A DNA stretch of 59,438 nucleotides. Origin: an uncultured Alphaproteobacteria bacterium (GTDB lineage Bacteria > Pseudomonadota > Alphaproteobacteria > Rhodobacterales > Rhodobacteraceae). The notes beneath the pieces were generated by a model. The model was not told the DNA's origin, did not search any database, and saw only the letters and a program-made list of their open reading frames with translations. A program made the position numbers and the translations under genes. The stretch covers positions 1 through 59,438 of the forward strand of contig CACJUU010000012.1 in the NCBI GenBank assembly GCA_902596605.1, written 5' to 3'. This document shows positions 27,477 to 36,907 of this stretch, piece by piece; within the stretch, counting starts at the first letter, position 1, and each line of letters opens with the position of its first letter.

Positions 27477-28622
27477 CTAAAAACAATGTATAGCGAAAGC
27501 GTTAGGTTTTTGTTCATTAAATATTATATCATTAGCGATTTTAAATATAATATCAGGAGTCGCCTTTTCCCATTCATTATGGAAAGTTTCTTCACCTTTA
27601 ATCTGACCCCAATGGTTTCTAGCATACTCCATGTTGTAAAGTTGAAAAAGTTCATCTATTAGTTTATTAAATGCCGTTGGATTTCTTTTGTTAATAAACT
27701 TTGGGTGTATTTCCAAAAATAATTGTGGTCTAAGATTTCTTATTATTTCCCACCCTCCTTCAAATGCTTCTACTTCAAAACCTTCAATATCCATCTTTAT
27801 TACTGAAGGCTCCAAATTAAGCATAGATGGTAAATCATTTAAGGTGGTCGTATTGTAGCCTAACTTACTTCCAATGAACTTGTTAACTACAATACCTTTC
27901 CCATTTGTATTCCTTTTAATTAGATTACTCGAATAAAAATCAGGTTCAAGGGATACAACTTGTTTACTCTTAGTCAGTATATTAAATAGGCTGCTGTAAT
28001 AACCTATATGTGCACCGATATCATACACAATATCCGTTTCTCGAACATTTTTTAATATTTTTTTTACCATTAAGGGCTCATAGCAACCGTAATTATTGAT
28101 AGATTTCTGCATCGTAGATCTAGGATCTATTCCTATCAAAGAAAAGCTAATATTTGAGTCAATCGATACATTCACTGAGTCCGCAAGCTTCAAATAAAAA
28201 TTTTCATTTTCTTTAAGTTGCACTCCATTTTTATTCAAAAAGACATTTATTTCTTCTCCGTTGAACCCTTGTTCAATAAAAAAATGTATGCAACCATTTA
28301 TACTCGTTTGAGATCGTGAATGAGATTTCAATGAACTTAAATAATGATCTTGAGCAGCTGATAATTGTCCCTTCTTAAAATAAATATATGCAATCCAATG
28401 AAGGCTATCAGAGTGATTAGGCACATATTTTAATGCTTTCAAAAAATAATCTTCAGCAGGCACTAAATCTTCCAAAAAAATTAAGCTTAACCCCATATTG
28501 TATAAAGTAAGATGCTTATCAGTTGGTATATTTTCTCTATGGGACTTTTCAAAAAAGGTAAAGGCTTGCTCATATTTACCTTCAGAAAAAGCTAGCAATC
28601 CCTTGCCAAAATTTGTTTTCAT
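27477..28622 (-). CDS. TPR-containing FkbM-family methyltransferase
   Basis: A 381-residue two-domain protein. Residues 1-110 hold about three tetratricopeptide repeats (KYEQAFTFFEKSHRENIP, LVPAEDYFLKALKYVPNH, QLSAAQDHYLSSLKSH). The C-terminal half is an FkbM-type methyltransferase with the SAM-binding motif VYDIGAHIGYYSSLF, VSLEPD, then VIKMDIEGFEVEAFEGG and LFLEIHP. FkbM enzymes O-methylate sugars, polyketides or lipids. The TPR part probably binds a partner. An isolated gene with one small membrane protein gene downstream. Confidence 0.85.
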   Translation of the reverse strand: MKTNFGKGLLAFSEGKYEQAFTFFEKSHRENIPTDKHLTLYNMGLSLIFLEDLVPAEDYFLKALKYVPNHSDSLHWIAYIYFKKGQLSAAQDHYLSSLKSHSRSQTSINGCIHFFIEQGFNGEEINVFLNKNGVQLKENENFYLKLADSVNVSIDSNISFSLIGIDPRSTMQKSINNYGCYEPLMVKKILKNVRETDIVYDIGAHIGYYSSLFNILTKSKQVVSLEPDFYSSNLIKRNTNGKGIVVNKFIGSKLGYNTTTLNDLPSMLNLEPSVIKMDIEGFEVEAFEGGWEIIRNLRPQLFLEIHPKFINKRNPTAFNKLIDELFQLYNMEYARNHWGQIKGEETFHNEWEKATPDIIFKIANDIIFNEQKPNAFAIHCF

Positions 28623-28761
28623 TTATTTAGTCTCGCTGGTTAAAGTAATAGTATCCATAAACACAAACTAGTAAAGGCTCATCAACTTTTTTTAGTTACT
28701 TCATAACTGAACTTTTTTTTGGTACTCTATGATTTAATAAAAATTTCTGAGGGGGTTTAAT

Positions 28762-29511
28762 ATGCGTTTAAGGCAATTGGTTATTGCTACAAGTGAGATG
28801 GATCTTCTTGCAGATAGTATTTGCGATCTTTTCGAGCTGAAAAGAACATTCAGTGATCCGGAGTTAATTGTCTTTGGCTTACAAAATGTTCTCATTCCTT
28901 TGGGCGATACCTTTTTAGAGCTGGTAACACCCATTAAAGACAATACATCGGCAGAACGTTTTCTTAAAAGAAGAGGTGGCGATGGAGGCTATATGGTCAT
29001 TGTAGACTCAGTCGATCTAGAAAAAGAACGGAAAAGGCTAGAAAAAGTTAAAATGGATATTGTGTGGTACGAAAATCGTAAGTTTGACGATATTCATGGT
29101 CAATCACTTCATCTTCATCCAAAACAAGTTGGCGGTGCTATTTTGTCGATAGATAATATGAAACCTGCGTCTTCTTGGCTCTGGGCAGGAAAAGAATGGG
29201 AGAAAGATATAAATAAATCGCTGGTAAGTCACGTTTCTGGGGTTAACATCTGCAGTCCAGACCCAAATAATTTATTATCTAATTGGGAAAAAGCGCTAGG
29301 TAGGAAAAGATCATTAGATAAAACCTCAATCGATTTATCAGGATCTAGTATAAACTTTGTTATAAATACTCAGTCACAATCTGAGCATATATCTGCCTTT
29401 CAAATTCATACAGCAAAAAGGTTGGAAATAGAAAAAAGAGCGGTAAGTAGAGGAGTTTTGATAAACAATAATATTCATTTGGGCGGCGTAGACTTTTTAC
29501 TAGTTGAATGA
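28762..29511 (+). CDS. VOC-family (glyoxalase-like) protein
   Basis: A 249-residue protein with two VOC-type halves: the first from RLRQLVIATSEMDLLADSICDLF with a later FLELVTP strand, the second from HVSGVNICSPDPNNLLSNWEKALG. The layout fits the glyoxalase-like domain-3 family, often of unknown function. A GAGGGGG ribosome site precedes the ATG. No catalytic assignment can be made since metal ligands are not obvious. Confidence 0.75.
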   Translation: MRLRQLVIATSEMDLLADSICDLFELKRTFSDPELIVFGLQNVLIPLGDTFLELVTPIKDNTSAERFLKRRGGDGGYMVIVDSVDLEKERKRLEKVKMDIVWYENRKFDDIHGQSLHLHPKQVGGAILSIDNMKPASSWLWAGKEWEKDINKSLVSHVSGVNICSPDPNNLLSNWEKALGRKRSLDKTSIDLSGSSINFVINTQSQSEHISAFQIHTAKRLEIEKRAVSRGVLINNNIHLGGVDFLLVE

Positions 29512-29618
29512 ACTACTCTCAGTAAGGATATATATAAGTTTGCTTTCCATAACCTAATTGATAAACGATCTATTGACGTTCATTAATCTCACCCTATTTG
29601 TACGTGAGGAGAGATTGT

Positions 29619-29978
29619 ATGATAACAGTATTTTATGACGGAAAGTGTGGCCTCTGTAGCAGGGAAATAGGCCACTATATGAAGATCTGCCCTCCCACAA
29701 CCTTCATTTGGCACGACATCGCAAATGAACCACAGCACCTAGAAAAGATCAATGTGTCTCAACGTGATGCCCTAAGAAGGTTGCATGTTTCTGACCAAAC
29801 TGGATCAATCTATGTTGGAATTGACGCGTTTATAGCTATTTGGAAAAAACTTCCAAGGTGGCGTCTGATAGCGTTAATATGTGCTGTCCCAGGGGTGCGA
29901 TCTATTCTTAGTTTACTTTATAACAAATTTGCTGATTGGAAGTTTTCGCGATCTGCTCATTGCCAGATGTCAATCTAA
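29619..29978 (+). CDS. DCC-family thiol-disulfide oxidoreductase (DUF393)
   Basis: A 119-residue protein starting MITVFYDGKCGLCSREI, with C10 and C13 forming the DCC/thioredoxin-like motif that names the family. The rest, including IYVGIDAFIAIWKKLPRWRLIA, matches the usual DUF393 layout. The start at 29619 is chosen because of a GAGGAGAG ribosome site 6-13 bases upstream; the longer TTG reading from 29598 would contain that site. Probably a redox protein; substrate unknown. Confidence 0.85.
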   Translation: MITVFYDGKCGLCSREIGHYMKICPPTTFIWHDIANEPQHLEKINVSQRDALRRLHVSDQTGSIYVGIDAFIAIWKKLPRWRLIALICAVPGVRSILSLLYNKFADWKFSRSAHCQMSI

Positions 29979-29987
29979 AATAGATCA

Positions 29988-30386
29988 ATGAGGAATGAGT
30001 TAAAAAAAGCGGTCTTAGTGAAATCTCTGCTCTTCATACTAATAGTTTTGTGGGGTGGCTATAATTCTACTGTAATGGGTACAGGCGGAAGCACAGAGTA
30101 TTTTACTGATATTGGGAATGTATTATTTCTCGTTTTTTCCATTATTTATATGTTCAATGCATTTTTTCTTATAAAGCTTAAAAATTTGGGTAGATTGACC
30201 TACTTACCATTGGTCCTTCTCTTTATTTTTCTAGGATTTATAAGCGAACTCTTTAATCCAATGCAAATAAAACGAGATTATTTTTACCTCTTTACTTTTT
30301 ACATTATTTCCCCTCTATTTTTCATTATGCAGGGGGTAGTACTAACCATGCTAATGTCAAAAAGTGTTCAGACAAACTTCTCCTAG
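29988..30386 (+). CDS. Four-helix membrane protein of unknown function
   Basis: A 132-residue protein with about four hydrophobic helices (residues 12-28, 45-66, 72-90, 100-124) and short charged loops. It begins nine bases after the DCC-family gene, so the two probably form an operon. No family recognised; it may be a membrane partner for the redox protein, which is inference from position only. Confidence 0.6.
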   Translation: MRNELKKAVLVKSLLFILIVLWGGYNSTVMGTGGSTEYFTDIGNVLFLVFSIIYMFNAFFLIKLKNLGRLTYLPLVLLFIFLGFISELFNPMQIKRDYFYLFTFYIISPLFFIMQGVVLTMLMSKSVQTNFS

Positions 30387-30475
30387 TCTTAAATCATTAA
30401 TCTATAATCTTTTCAACTCTCTACAAAATGGAGTAATTAGGTCGTTACCAATATATGATTAGATGGAGCATATAA

Positions 30476-30700
30476 ATGAGAAAATGGGAATACTTAGTAT
30501 TGGTCGAGAACATAAGAAGCTTAAAAAGCTTGCAGGATCTCGCGAAAGATGATGAATTATACGCCGATCAGTTGCGACAGGGAAATTATGCGCCCTCTTT
30601 GAATAAATACGGTGACCAAGGTTGGGAATTAGTAAGTGCTAGTCGTGTTGGTGGAGGAAGAGCTTTGACCGAATATGTCTTCAAGCGTCCCAAAGAATAA
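30476..30700 (+). CDS. DUF4177-like small protein
   Basis: A 74-residue protein with the pattern MRKWEYLVLVENI, LNKYGDQGWELVSASRV and a final TEYVFKRP, which matches DUF4177-type small domains (a two-layer alpha/beta fold of unknown role). A short complete gene in the plus direction with an AT-rich leader. Its function is not known. Confidence 0.7.
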   Translation: MRKWEYLVLVENIRSLKSLQDLAKDDELYADQLRQGNYAPSLNKYGDQGWELVSASRVGGGRALTEYVFKRPKE

Positions 30701-30803
30701 TAAGATAAAAAGAAGTTGATTTAGTATTTGTATAGGCTGATATTTTTTGCATGAACCTCTTTCAAGCCCATAAAACAATCGCGGTTCCTCAAAATGTGAC
30801 AGC

Positions 30804-31194
30804 ATGGCTATTGATCCCTATTCAAACGAGGTCTTATTAAATAAAAAACATTTTTATGGTGCATTACGAGACGGAGGGCCATTTGTCTACCTTAGTAAAT
30901 ATAAAATGCTCGCTTGTAATCGATATAAGTAAATAAAGGAAGTCTTATCGAACCACAAAAGGTTTGTTTCTTAAAGAGAAGTGGGAATTCAAGATTTCAA
31001 ACTGTAGAAGCCATGGAAACCACCATCTCTTGTATTAGAAGTTGACCCCCCTAGCACACAAAAAATATGCGTTTTTTACTCGATCGCTATCACCAAATAA
31101 AATATCTCAACTTAATGATTTTTTTAAAGATTGTGCTGACAAATTGATACGTAAACTATTAAAAAAAAAGACAATAGTAAGACCAAAAATTTAA
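30804..31194 (+). pseudogene. Decayed N-terminal part of a cytochrome P450 gene
   Basis: Conceptual translation across stops and at least one frameshift reads as the beginning of a class of P450s: AIDPYSNEVLLNKKHFYGAL, GGPFVYLSKYKMLACNRYK, stop, KEVLSNHKRFVS, stop, VGIQDF, stop, KPPSLVLEVDPP, then in another frame FFTRSLSPNKISQLNDFF and ADKLIRKLL. The order and spacing follow the first ~120 residues of a CYP199-like P450, but the I-helix, ExxR and heme loop are missing altogether. It is therefore a relic and not the partner of the intact P450 at 25815, which differs in sequence. Confidence 0.75.
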
Positions 31195-31317
31195 GCTATT
31201 TTATAAATCTAAGATATTGGAATTAATTTCAATTGATTAGATATGTGAGCATACTATCTATTCTAACTGAGTTCTTTCCAATTGAAAAATGTTAAAGCAT
31301 GGGAAAGTGTATAAAGC

Positions 31318-31884
31318 ATGTATCAGAGAGATAAAAAAATAAATATTAAATTACTTGCTCTTACCACAGTTTTTTTGAGCTCACTAATTCTTTTGCCTGT
31401 AAATAAATGCCTGTCTGAGCCGAAAACTTGGGAGAATTTAGTCGAGCGTAAGAACCAGTTTTTCGAAAAATTCAAGAATACACCCTTCAATGGACAAATT
31501 GAGATTTATTGGCCAAATGGCTATCTTAAAGAAACTGGAATGATCAAAAATGGTAAAAAGGATAACCTATGGGAATATTATCACAAGAATGGGAAAATAA
31601 AAGAGGTTGAGTTTTTCACTCTTGGAACATTGAATGGCACAAGAGAGCAGTATAGTAGTGGTGGTCAGCTGTACATAAAGGCAACTTATAAGGACGGTAA
31701 GTTGGATGGGCCATGGATTTATATAGACCCATATGACGGTTGGCTCTACAAAAAGGGTCAATATGAACTCGGCAAAAAAACTGGCACTTGGACATATTAT
31801 ACAATTCTTGGAGATATTGAAAAAACAGAGATATGGAAAAATGGATTGAAAATCTTTGATTCAACCGATGCAAAGAGTTCATGA
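31318..31884 (+). CDS. Secreted YwqK/MORN-like repeat protein (second copy)
   Basis: A 188-residue protein with a signal peptide (hydrophobic core about residues 11-27, cleavage near LSEP) and about five YwqK-type repeats such as IYWPNGYLKETGMIKNGKK, YYHKNGKIKEVEFF and GQYELGKKTGTWTYY. It shares with the protein at 25189 the lead-in FKNTPFNGQIE versus FSNIPFSGHIE, so the two are paralogues. Likely extracytoplasmic. Function unknown. Confidence 0.75.
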   Translation: MYQRDKKINIKLLALTTVFLSSLILLPVNKCLSEPKTWENLVERKNQFFEKFKNTPFNGQIEIYWPNGYLKETGMIKNGKKDNLWEYYHKNGKIKEVEFFTLGTLNGTREQYSSGGQLYIKATYKDGKLDGPWIYIDPYDGWLYKKGQYELGKKTGTWTYYTILGDIEKTEIWKNGLKIFDSTDAKSS

Positions 31885-31912
31885 AGTTAGGCTTTTCTAA
31901 AAATAAAAATTC

Positions 31913-32365
31913 CTAGCGACTTTCCAGACTTGAAAGAAGAGCATTCAACCTCTCAGGTATTCCGTTGCCCTCAAAGGCTTCTAAAATACATTCAGACTTT
32001 GATAAGAAAGTTAGCTTTTCCTCACTCCAAATTTCAACTTTTGGCGCTAATTCATTTGTGTTATTGAAGCAGCCTAAGGGAATGCTTACCATGCCTTCCA
32101 TTACTTCGGGAGCAGGCTTATTATAAACACGTACGTTACATGTTGAACAAAAATAAGCTTTATTGATAAATCCACTGCCTCCAGCAAATTCATAGACATT
32201 TGTTTCACCTTCAAAATCGACTTCTGTATCTCCATAAAGACACCCAATGTTTATTGAGCCTGTGAGCCGTCTACAACTCTTGCAGTTACACTGAACGACT
32301 AACATCGGATCCATGTCGGTTTTAAAACTAAATTGTTTGCAATGACAGCCACCCTGATGTTTCAT
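31913..32365 (-). CDS. GFA/CENP-V-fold zinc protein
   Basis: A 150-residue protein of the glutathione-dependent formaldehyde-activating-enzyme-like (GFA) family. Zinc cysteines are clear: GCHC near residue 7, CNCKSC near 27-32, and CSTC near 92-95. Most family members have no proven formaldehyde activity, so only the fold is claimed. It is transcribed away from the VOC gene at 32502. Confidence 0.88.
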   Translation of the reverse strand: MKHQGGCHCKQFSFKTDMDPMLVVQCNCKSCRRLTGSINIGCLYGDTEVDFEGETNVYEFAGGSGFINKAYFCSTCNVRVYNKPAPEVMEGMVSIPLGCFNNTNELAPKVEIWSEEKLTFLSKSECILEAFEGNGIPERLNALLSSLESR

Positions 32366-32501
32366 TAATAACAGCTCCCTTGATGTTTAAACGAGGTTCG
32401 ATATAGCACTCTGTAGGTATTTGGTAGTGGTCAGGTAGTATATCTCCAAGCAAAACTTGATTTTTAGACAAATTAAATTATTTTCTGACAAGGAACAGTC
32501 G

Positions 32502-33050
32502 ATGCAAGCAATATTACAATCCCAAGGAATCCATCACATTACCCTGAATGGCGCTGATAGGAAAACTTCTATTAGCTTTTGGCAAGATGTTTTGGGAATG
32601 AAGCTTATTTTTGAGCAGCCCAACCTAGATGATGAAAGTGAAAACCACTTATATTTTGATTGTGGTGATGGGCGAACCGTTACCATTTTTACTAACGAAG
32701 CGCGAACAGGAAAACAAGAGCCGTTAGACACCTCTATAGGGTCTGTACACCATGTAGCGTTCTGGGTAAGTCAAAGCACCATAAGGATTGCAGAAAAAAA
32801 ATTGAAGGAAAGGGGTATTGGTAGTTCGGGTATAAAAGATAGAGGATTTATGGACTCAATATATTTCCGAGACCCGCTAGGTTTATTAATTGAACTAGCA
32901 AGTTATAAATTTGAACCGCCCCTAGGCTATACTCATGGACAGGTTCTAGAAAACGCTCATAAACTGCGACTCTCAAGAGGAGCCAAGAATATAGAGGATG
33001 AAGACATATCAAATGCCCTCATAAGTCTGAGTAGAAACGGCAGTTCATGA
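32502..33050 (+). CDS. VOC-family (glyoxalase/dioxygenase-like) protein
   Basis: A 182-residue protein with a standard VOC fold: GIHHITLNGADRKTSISFWQDVLGM at the start, FDCGDGRTVTIF in the middle, VHHVAFWV and FRDPLGLLIELAS toward the end. Possible metal ligands are H11, H92 and E143 as in glyoxalase I or ring-cleaving dioxygenases. The start at 32502 has an AAGGA site about nine bases upstream; the TTG reading from 32457 lacks one. The ABC exporter gene lies 46 bases downstream. Confidence 0.82.
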   Translation: MQAILQSQGIHHITLNGADRKTSISFWQDVLGMKLIFEQPNLDDESENHLYFDCGDGRTVTIFTNEARTGKQEPLDTSIGSVHHVAFWVSQSTIRIAEKKLKERGIGSSGIKDRGFMDSIYFRDPLGLLIELASYKFEPPLGYTHGQVLENAHKLRLSRGAKNIEDEDISNALISLSRNGSS

Positions 33051-33096
33051 AACACTCTCATTTTAATAAAAATTCAAAGATATTAGGGCTCAGGAT

Positions 33097-34929
33097 ATGA
33101 AGCCAGCCAACTGGATCAATCACAAACAAAAGGCTGAGGGACCTCCTCCTTCTAATACTCTGAGTTTTTTCCACTGGGCTCTGAGAGGAAGTTTTCCAGT
33201 ATTATTTTTATCCGGTTTTGTCTCTATTTTGACTGGTTTTATTGAGGTATCTGCTGTGATCCTATTAGGACTTCTTATAGATGCGGCACTAGCCTCTTCA
33301 TCCAACAACCCAATAAGTAGCCAGATCTTACTTTTAGCATTAGGTTTGCTGTTTTTTTTAGTAATTAGACCGATAATATTTGGCGCTTTTTCGTATACGC
33401 AAACAGTCATTGTGTCACCAAACATATTTAATTTAATTTTATCAAGACTCCATCGATGGACACTCGGTCAGTCCGTTACCTTTTTTGAAAATGATTTCGC
33501 TGGAAGGATTGCACAAAAAGAAATGCAAACAGCTCGAGCCGCAACAGACGTAGTGATAGAAATAATTCACACTATACTATTAGCTTTGGCTTCAGTGGTA
33601 GGAGCGGCTCTCATGCTTACAACTGTTAATATAACACTTTCAATAGCTCTATTCGCTTGGTTGGTTGGATATCTTTTTCTCATTCGATATTTCATGCCCA
33701 AGATTAGGAACAGATCACGTGACAAAGCTGGCGCAAGAGCATTGGTGACTGGACAAATTGTAGATACGGTTACCAATATAAAAACGGTAAAGCTATTTGC
33801 TCATGACAAAAAGGAAGATGATGCGGCGATTGATGCAATGGATAATTTTAGAGAGTTTTCTATCAATTATGGTGTAATTGCTGCCTGGTTTAGGTTCTGT
33901 TTAAACGGTCTCTCAGGAATCTTGCCAATAATGTTAGTTGGTGGGAGCCTTTATTATTGGAGCGTTGGAAATGTTTCAGCAGGCGATATTGCTGCTGCTG
34001 GGGCAATATCATTAAGACTATCACAAATGACTGGATGGGTAAGTTTTACTCTGATGACTTTATACGCAAACTTGGGAGAAGTTGAAGATGGAGTAAAAAC
34101 TTTGTCTACGTCATATATACTAGGTGATAAAGATAATGCACCAGACCTTTTGGTATCAAAAGGATCTATAGACTTTAACAATGTTAGCTTTACCTATGGC
34201 CGAAATTTAGCTGCCGTAAAAAATATCTCTTTGTCTATTAAAGCAGGAGAAAAAATTGGACTTGTGGGAGCGTCTGGAGCTGGCAAATCTACTTTAGTAT
34301 CACTCCTACTAAGGCTCTATGAACCGCAAAAGGGAGCCGTATTGATTGATTCCATCAATATAAACGATATAACTCAATCAAGTTTGAGAAAGCAAATAGC
34401 GATGGTGACTCAGGAAACTGCTCTTTTTAATAGGTCTGCACGCGACAACATCATGTATGGGAATCCCAATGCAACAGAAGAAGACTTAATTCGAGCGAGC
34501 AGGCAAGCAGAGGCTCATGAGTTCATCCAAGATTTAGAGGATCATGGGAGAAGAAAAGGTTATGACGCGCATTTAGGCGAACAAGGTGTAAAACTATCTG
34601 GAGGCCAAAGACAAAGAATTGCGCTTGCGCGAGCAATTTTAAAAGACTCGCCTGTTCTTGTTCTGGATGAGGCTACTAGTGCGTTGGATAGCGAAGTTGA
34701 GAACTCAATACAAAATGCGCTTGAGTTAGTCATGGAAAATAAAACTGTTTTAGCTATTGCCCACCGCTTATCTACTTTGGCGAAAATGGATAGAATAATT
34801 GTTCTTTCGGATGGACAGATAGTTGAAGAAGGTTCACATGAAAAACTTTTGAAGATTAATGGCTTGTATAGACAATACTGGGATAAACAGTCGGGAGGTT
34901 TTATCACAACTGAACAGGCTGCTGAATAA
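33097..34929 (+). CDS. ABC exporter (fused membrane and ATPase domains)
   Basis: A 610-residue half-transporter: six transmembrane helices in residues ~20-330 and a C-terminal nucleotide-binding domain. Walker A GASGAGKST is near 391, the Q-loop is VTQETALFN, signature LSGGQRQR near 507, Walker B VLVLDEATSALD near 527, and the switch histidine is in AIAHRLST. This layout fits MsbA/multidrug or lipid exporters that work as homodimers. No partner gene. Substrate cannot be assigned. Confidence 0.9.
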   Translation: MKPANWINHKQKAEGPPPSNTLSFFHWALRGSFPVLFLSGFVSILTGFIEVSAVILLGLLIDAALASSSNNPISSQILLLALGLLFFLVIRPIIFGAFSYTQTVIVSPNIFNLILSRLHRWTLGQSVTFFENDFAGRIAQKEMQTARAATDVVIEIIHTILLALASVVGAALMLTTVNITLSIALFAWLVGYLFLIRYFMPKIRNRSRDKAGARALVTGQIVDTVTNIKTVKLFAHDKKEDDAAIDAMDNFREFSINYGVIAAWFRFCLNGLSGILPIMLVGGSLYYWSVGNVSAGDIAAAGAISLRLSQMTGWVSFTLMTLYANLGEVEDGVKTLSTSYILGDKDNAPDLLVSKGSIDFNNVSFTYGRNLAAVKNISLSIKAGEKIGLVGASGAGKSTLVSLLLRLYEPQKGAVLIDSININDITQSSLRKQIAMVTQETALFNRSARDNIMYGNPNATEEDLIRASRQAEAHEFIQDLEDHGRRKGYDAHLGEQGVKLSGGQRQRIALARAILKDSPVLVLDEATSALDSEVENSIQNALELVMENKTVLAIAHRLSTLAKMDRIIVLSDGQIVEEGSHEKLLKINGLYRQYWDKQSGGFITTEQAAE

Positions 34930-35020
34930 TCAAATAATTCATATAAGTTGTTTTGCATTTTTAGTTCGTTACCGATTTGCAGATAAGTGTGAAAGTGATG
35001 TTAAAGAAATTTAATAAAAA

Positions 35021-35629
35021 ATGGTGAAAGCGATGGATGAGAAAAGATTGAGAGAGATTTACGGCCCAACTAAGGAAAAAGCTGCAGCTAAAATTTTAGA
35101 CAGATTAGATAAACACTGTGTAAGTTTTATTGAAAACTCATCCTTCGTTATTATTGGAACACTAAATAATCAAAGCATTGACCTATCGCCAAAAGGAGAT
35201 CCCTATGGTTTTGTAAAGGTTATAGGTCAACATCTTTTGGAAATTCCAGATAGGCCGGGCAACAACCGCATAGATGGACTATTAAATATTGTTAGAAATA
35301 ATTTTATTTCTCTTTTGTTTTTAATCCCCAGCGTAAACGAAACATTGAGAGTGCAGGGCGAAGCTTCAATAAGTGAAGATATGGTTACTAGAGAAAGACA
35401 CAAATTAAAAAATAATGTCCCCAAAACAGTTCTGCAAGTGAAAGTTACGCAAGCCCACTTACATTGCGGAAAATCAATGTTAAGAGGAGGCTTATGGGAT
35501 CCGAGAAAGTGGCCTGGAAAACGCCCAATACCAACACTTTTTGAAATGATAGAGGATCAGACCGGTATTGATTGCGAAATAAAGGATGAGCAGGAGATAT
35601 TAGCACAGTATAAAAAAGAGTTGTACTGA
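35021..35629 (+). CDS. PPOX-class flavoprotein (pyridoxamine 5'-phosphate oxidase-like)
   Basis: A 202-residue split-barrel flavin protein of the MSMEG_1061-like PPOX group. Signature segments are SSFVIIGTLNNQSIDLSPKGD, LLEIPDRPGNNRIDGLLNI and VTQAHLHCGKSMLRGGLWDP. Members bind FMN or, in some branches, F420. Its place about 100 bases before the cofG-cofH-cofC genes hints at an F420 connection, but that is inference. A start at the internal ATG at 35033 is also possible. Confidence 0.75.
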   Translation: MVKAMDEKRLREIYGPTKEKAAAKILDRLDKHCVSFIENSSFVIIGTLNNQSIDLSPKGDPYGFVKVIGQHLLEIPDRPGNNRIDGLLNIVRNNFISLLFLIPSVNETLRVQGEASISEDMVTRERHKLKNNVPKTVLQVKVTQAHLHCGKSMLRGGLWDPRKWPGKRPIPTLFEMIEDQTGIDCEIKDEQEILAQYKKELY

Positions 35630-35728
35630 GGTTTAAATTCAGACTTTTGTTTAATCGATGTAAATTGTTATATTATTGCCCTTTGTTATTAACCGTGTCA
35701 TAATTTAATTTATATTTTGGGGGGGAAA

Positions 35729-36907
35729 ATGACGGGGCTGTCAACTCATCTTAACGACAGAGATTTGTGGAAAATAGATAAGGATGAAGTTGCCTTCTAC
35801 GGACATATGGTCCTTAATGGTTCTTTAGAAAAACTTATAGATGCCGCATCGAGTAAGCGAGACGAACATTGGGGTAATGTAATTAGTTACTCCAGAAAAA
35901 TTTTTGTCCCCTTAACAAATATGTGCAGAGACACTTGCAATTACTGCACTTTTGTAAAACATCCAGATGATCCAGATGCGAAAATAATGTCCCCCCAAGA
36001 GGTTCTGTTATCTGCTCGCGAAGGAGAGAAAAAGGGGTGTAAGGAGTTGTTATTTAGTTTAGGAGAAAAACCTGAAAAAAGGTATGCTAAACCAAAGCGT
36101 GCCCTAGAAGCTCTAGGCTATGAAGCAATGACAGACTATCTAACTGATATGTGTAAATTGGTTTTAGAAAAAACATCACTTCTGCCTCATGTAAATGCAG
36201 GAACACTTAACGAGTATGAAATTGTGAAGCTTAAAAATGTATGTGCATCAATGGGAATGATGCTTGAAACCACCAGTAAAAGATTAACCCAAAAAGGAGG
36301 TCCTCATTATGCATGTCCCGATAAAGTTCCAATCCAAAGAATAAGAACTTTAATTTCGGCTGGTTATTGTCAGGTGCCGTTTACCACAGGTATTCTTATA
36401 GGCATAGGGGAAACCCTTGAAGAAAGGATTGAGGCTCTTCTATTGATAGAAAAGATCAATAACAGGTATGGACATATACAAGAGGTAATTATCCAAAATT
36501 TCCAAACGAAACCTAACATCCAAATGTCAAAGCACCCAGAGCCCAAATTAGAAGAAATGCTACAAACTATTGCCTTGGCCAGAGTTATTTTAAATCCTGC
36601 GATCAGCATACAAGCACCCCCAAATTTAGAGAAAAAGCACTTAGAGTATGTATATGCAGGAATAAATGATTGGGGTGGGATTTCTCCGGTTACTCGAGAC
36701 TTTATCAACCCTCAACACCCTTGGCCTAATATTAATTCGCTTGAGACCATGATGAATGAAATAGGATTTCGTCTAATGGAACGACTTACTGTTTATCCAA
36801 AATTTAATACACAAAATTTCTTATCCACCACTATTAGAAGCCATATGTTGAAACATTCTGCTTACCTTCATCCTGACAATAAGCTAAAGGAATTAGAAAC
36901 GGTATGA
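35729..36907 (+). CDS. cofG: FO synthase subunit 1 (7,8-didemethyl-8-hydroxy-5-deazariboflavin synthase)
   Basis: A 392-residue radical-SAM enzyme. NMCRDTCNYCTFVKHPDDPD contains the CX3CX2C iron-sulfur motif that identifies CofG, the subunit that completes the deazaflavin ring of FO from tyrosine and 5-amino-6-ribitylamino-uracil with CofH. The start at ATG 35729 follows a run of seven G acting as ribosome site; the TTG reading from 35717 would contain it. Its last codons overlap cofH by four bases (ATGA). Bacteria outside actinobacteria usually carry split CofG/CofH, as here, instead of a fused FbiC. Confidence 0.95.
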   Translation: MTGLSTHLNDRDLWKIDKDEVAFYGHMVLNGSLEKLIDAASSKRDEHWGNVISYSRKIFVPLTNMCRDTCNYCTFVKHPDDPDAKIMSPQEVLLSAREGEKKGCKELLFSLGEKPEKRYAKPKRALEALGYEAMTDYLTDMCKLVLEKTSLLPHVNAGTLNEYEIVKLKNVCASMGMMLETTSKRLTQKGGPHYACPDKVPIQRIRTLISAGYCQVPFTTGILIGIGETLEERIEALLLIEKINNRYGHIQEVIIQNFQTKPNIQMSKHPEPKLEEMLQTIALARVILNPAISIQAPPNLEKKHLEYVYAGINDWGGISPVTRDFINPQHPWPNINSLETMMNEIGFRLMERLTVYPKFNTQNFLSTTIRSHMLKHSAYLHPDNKLKELETV

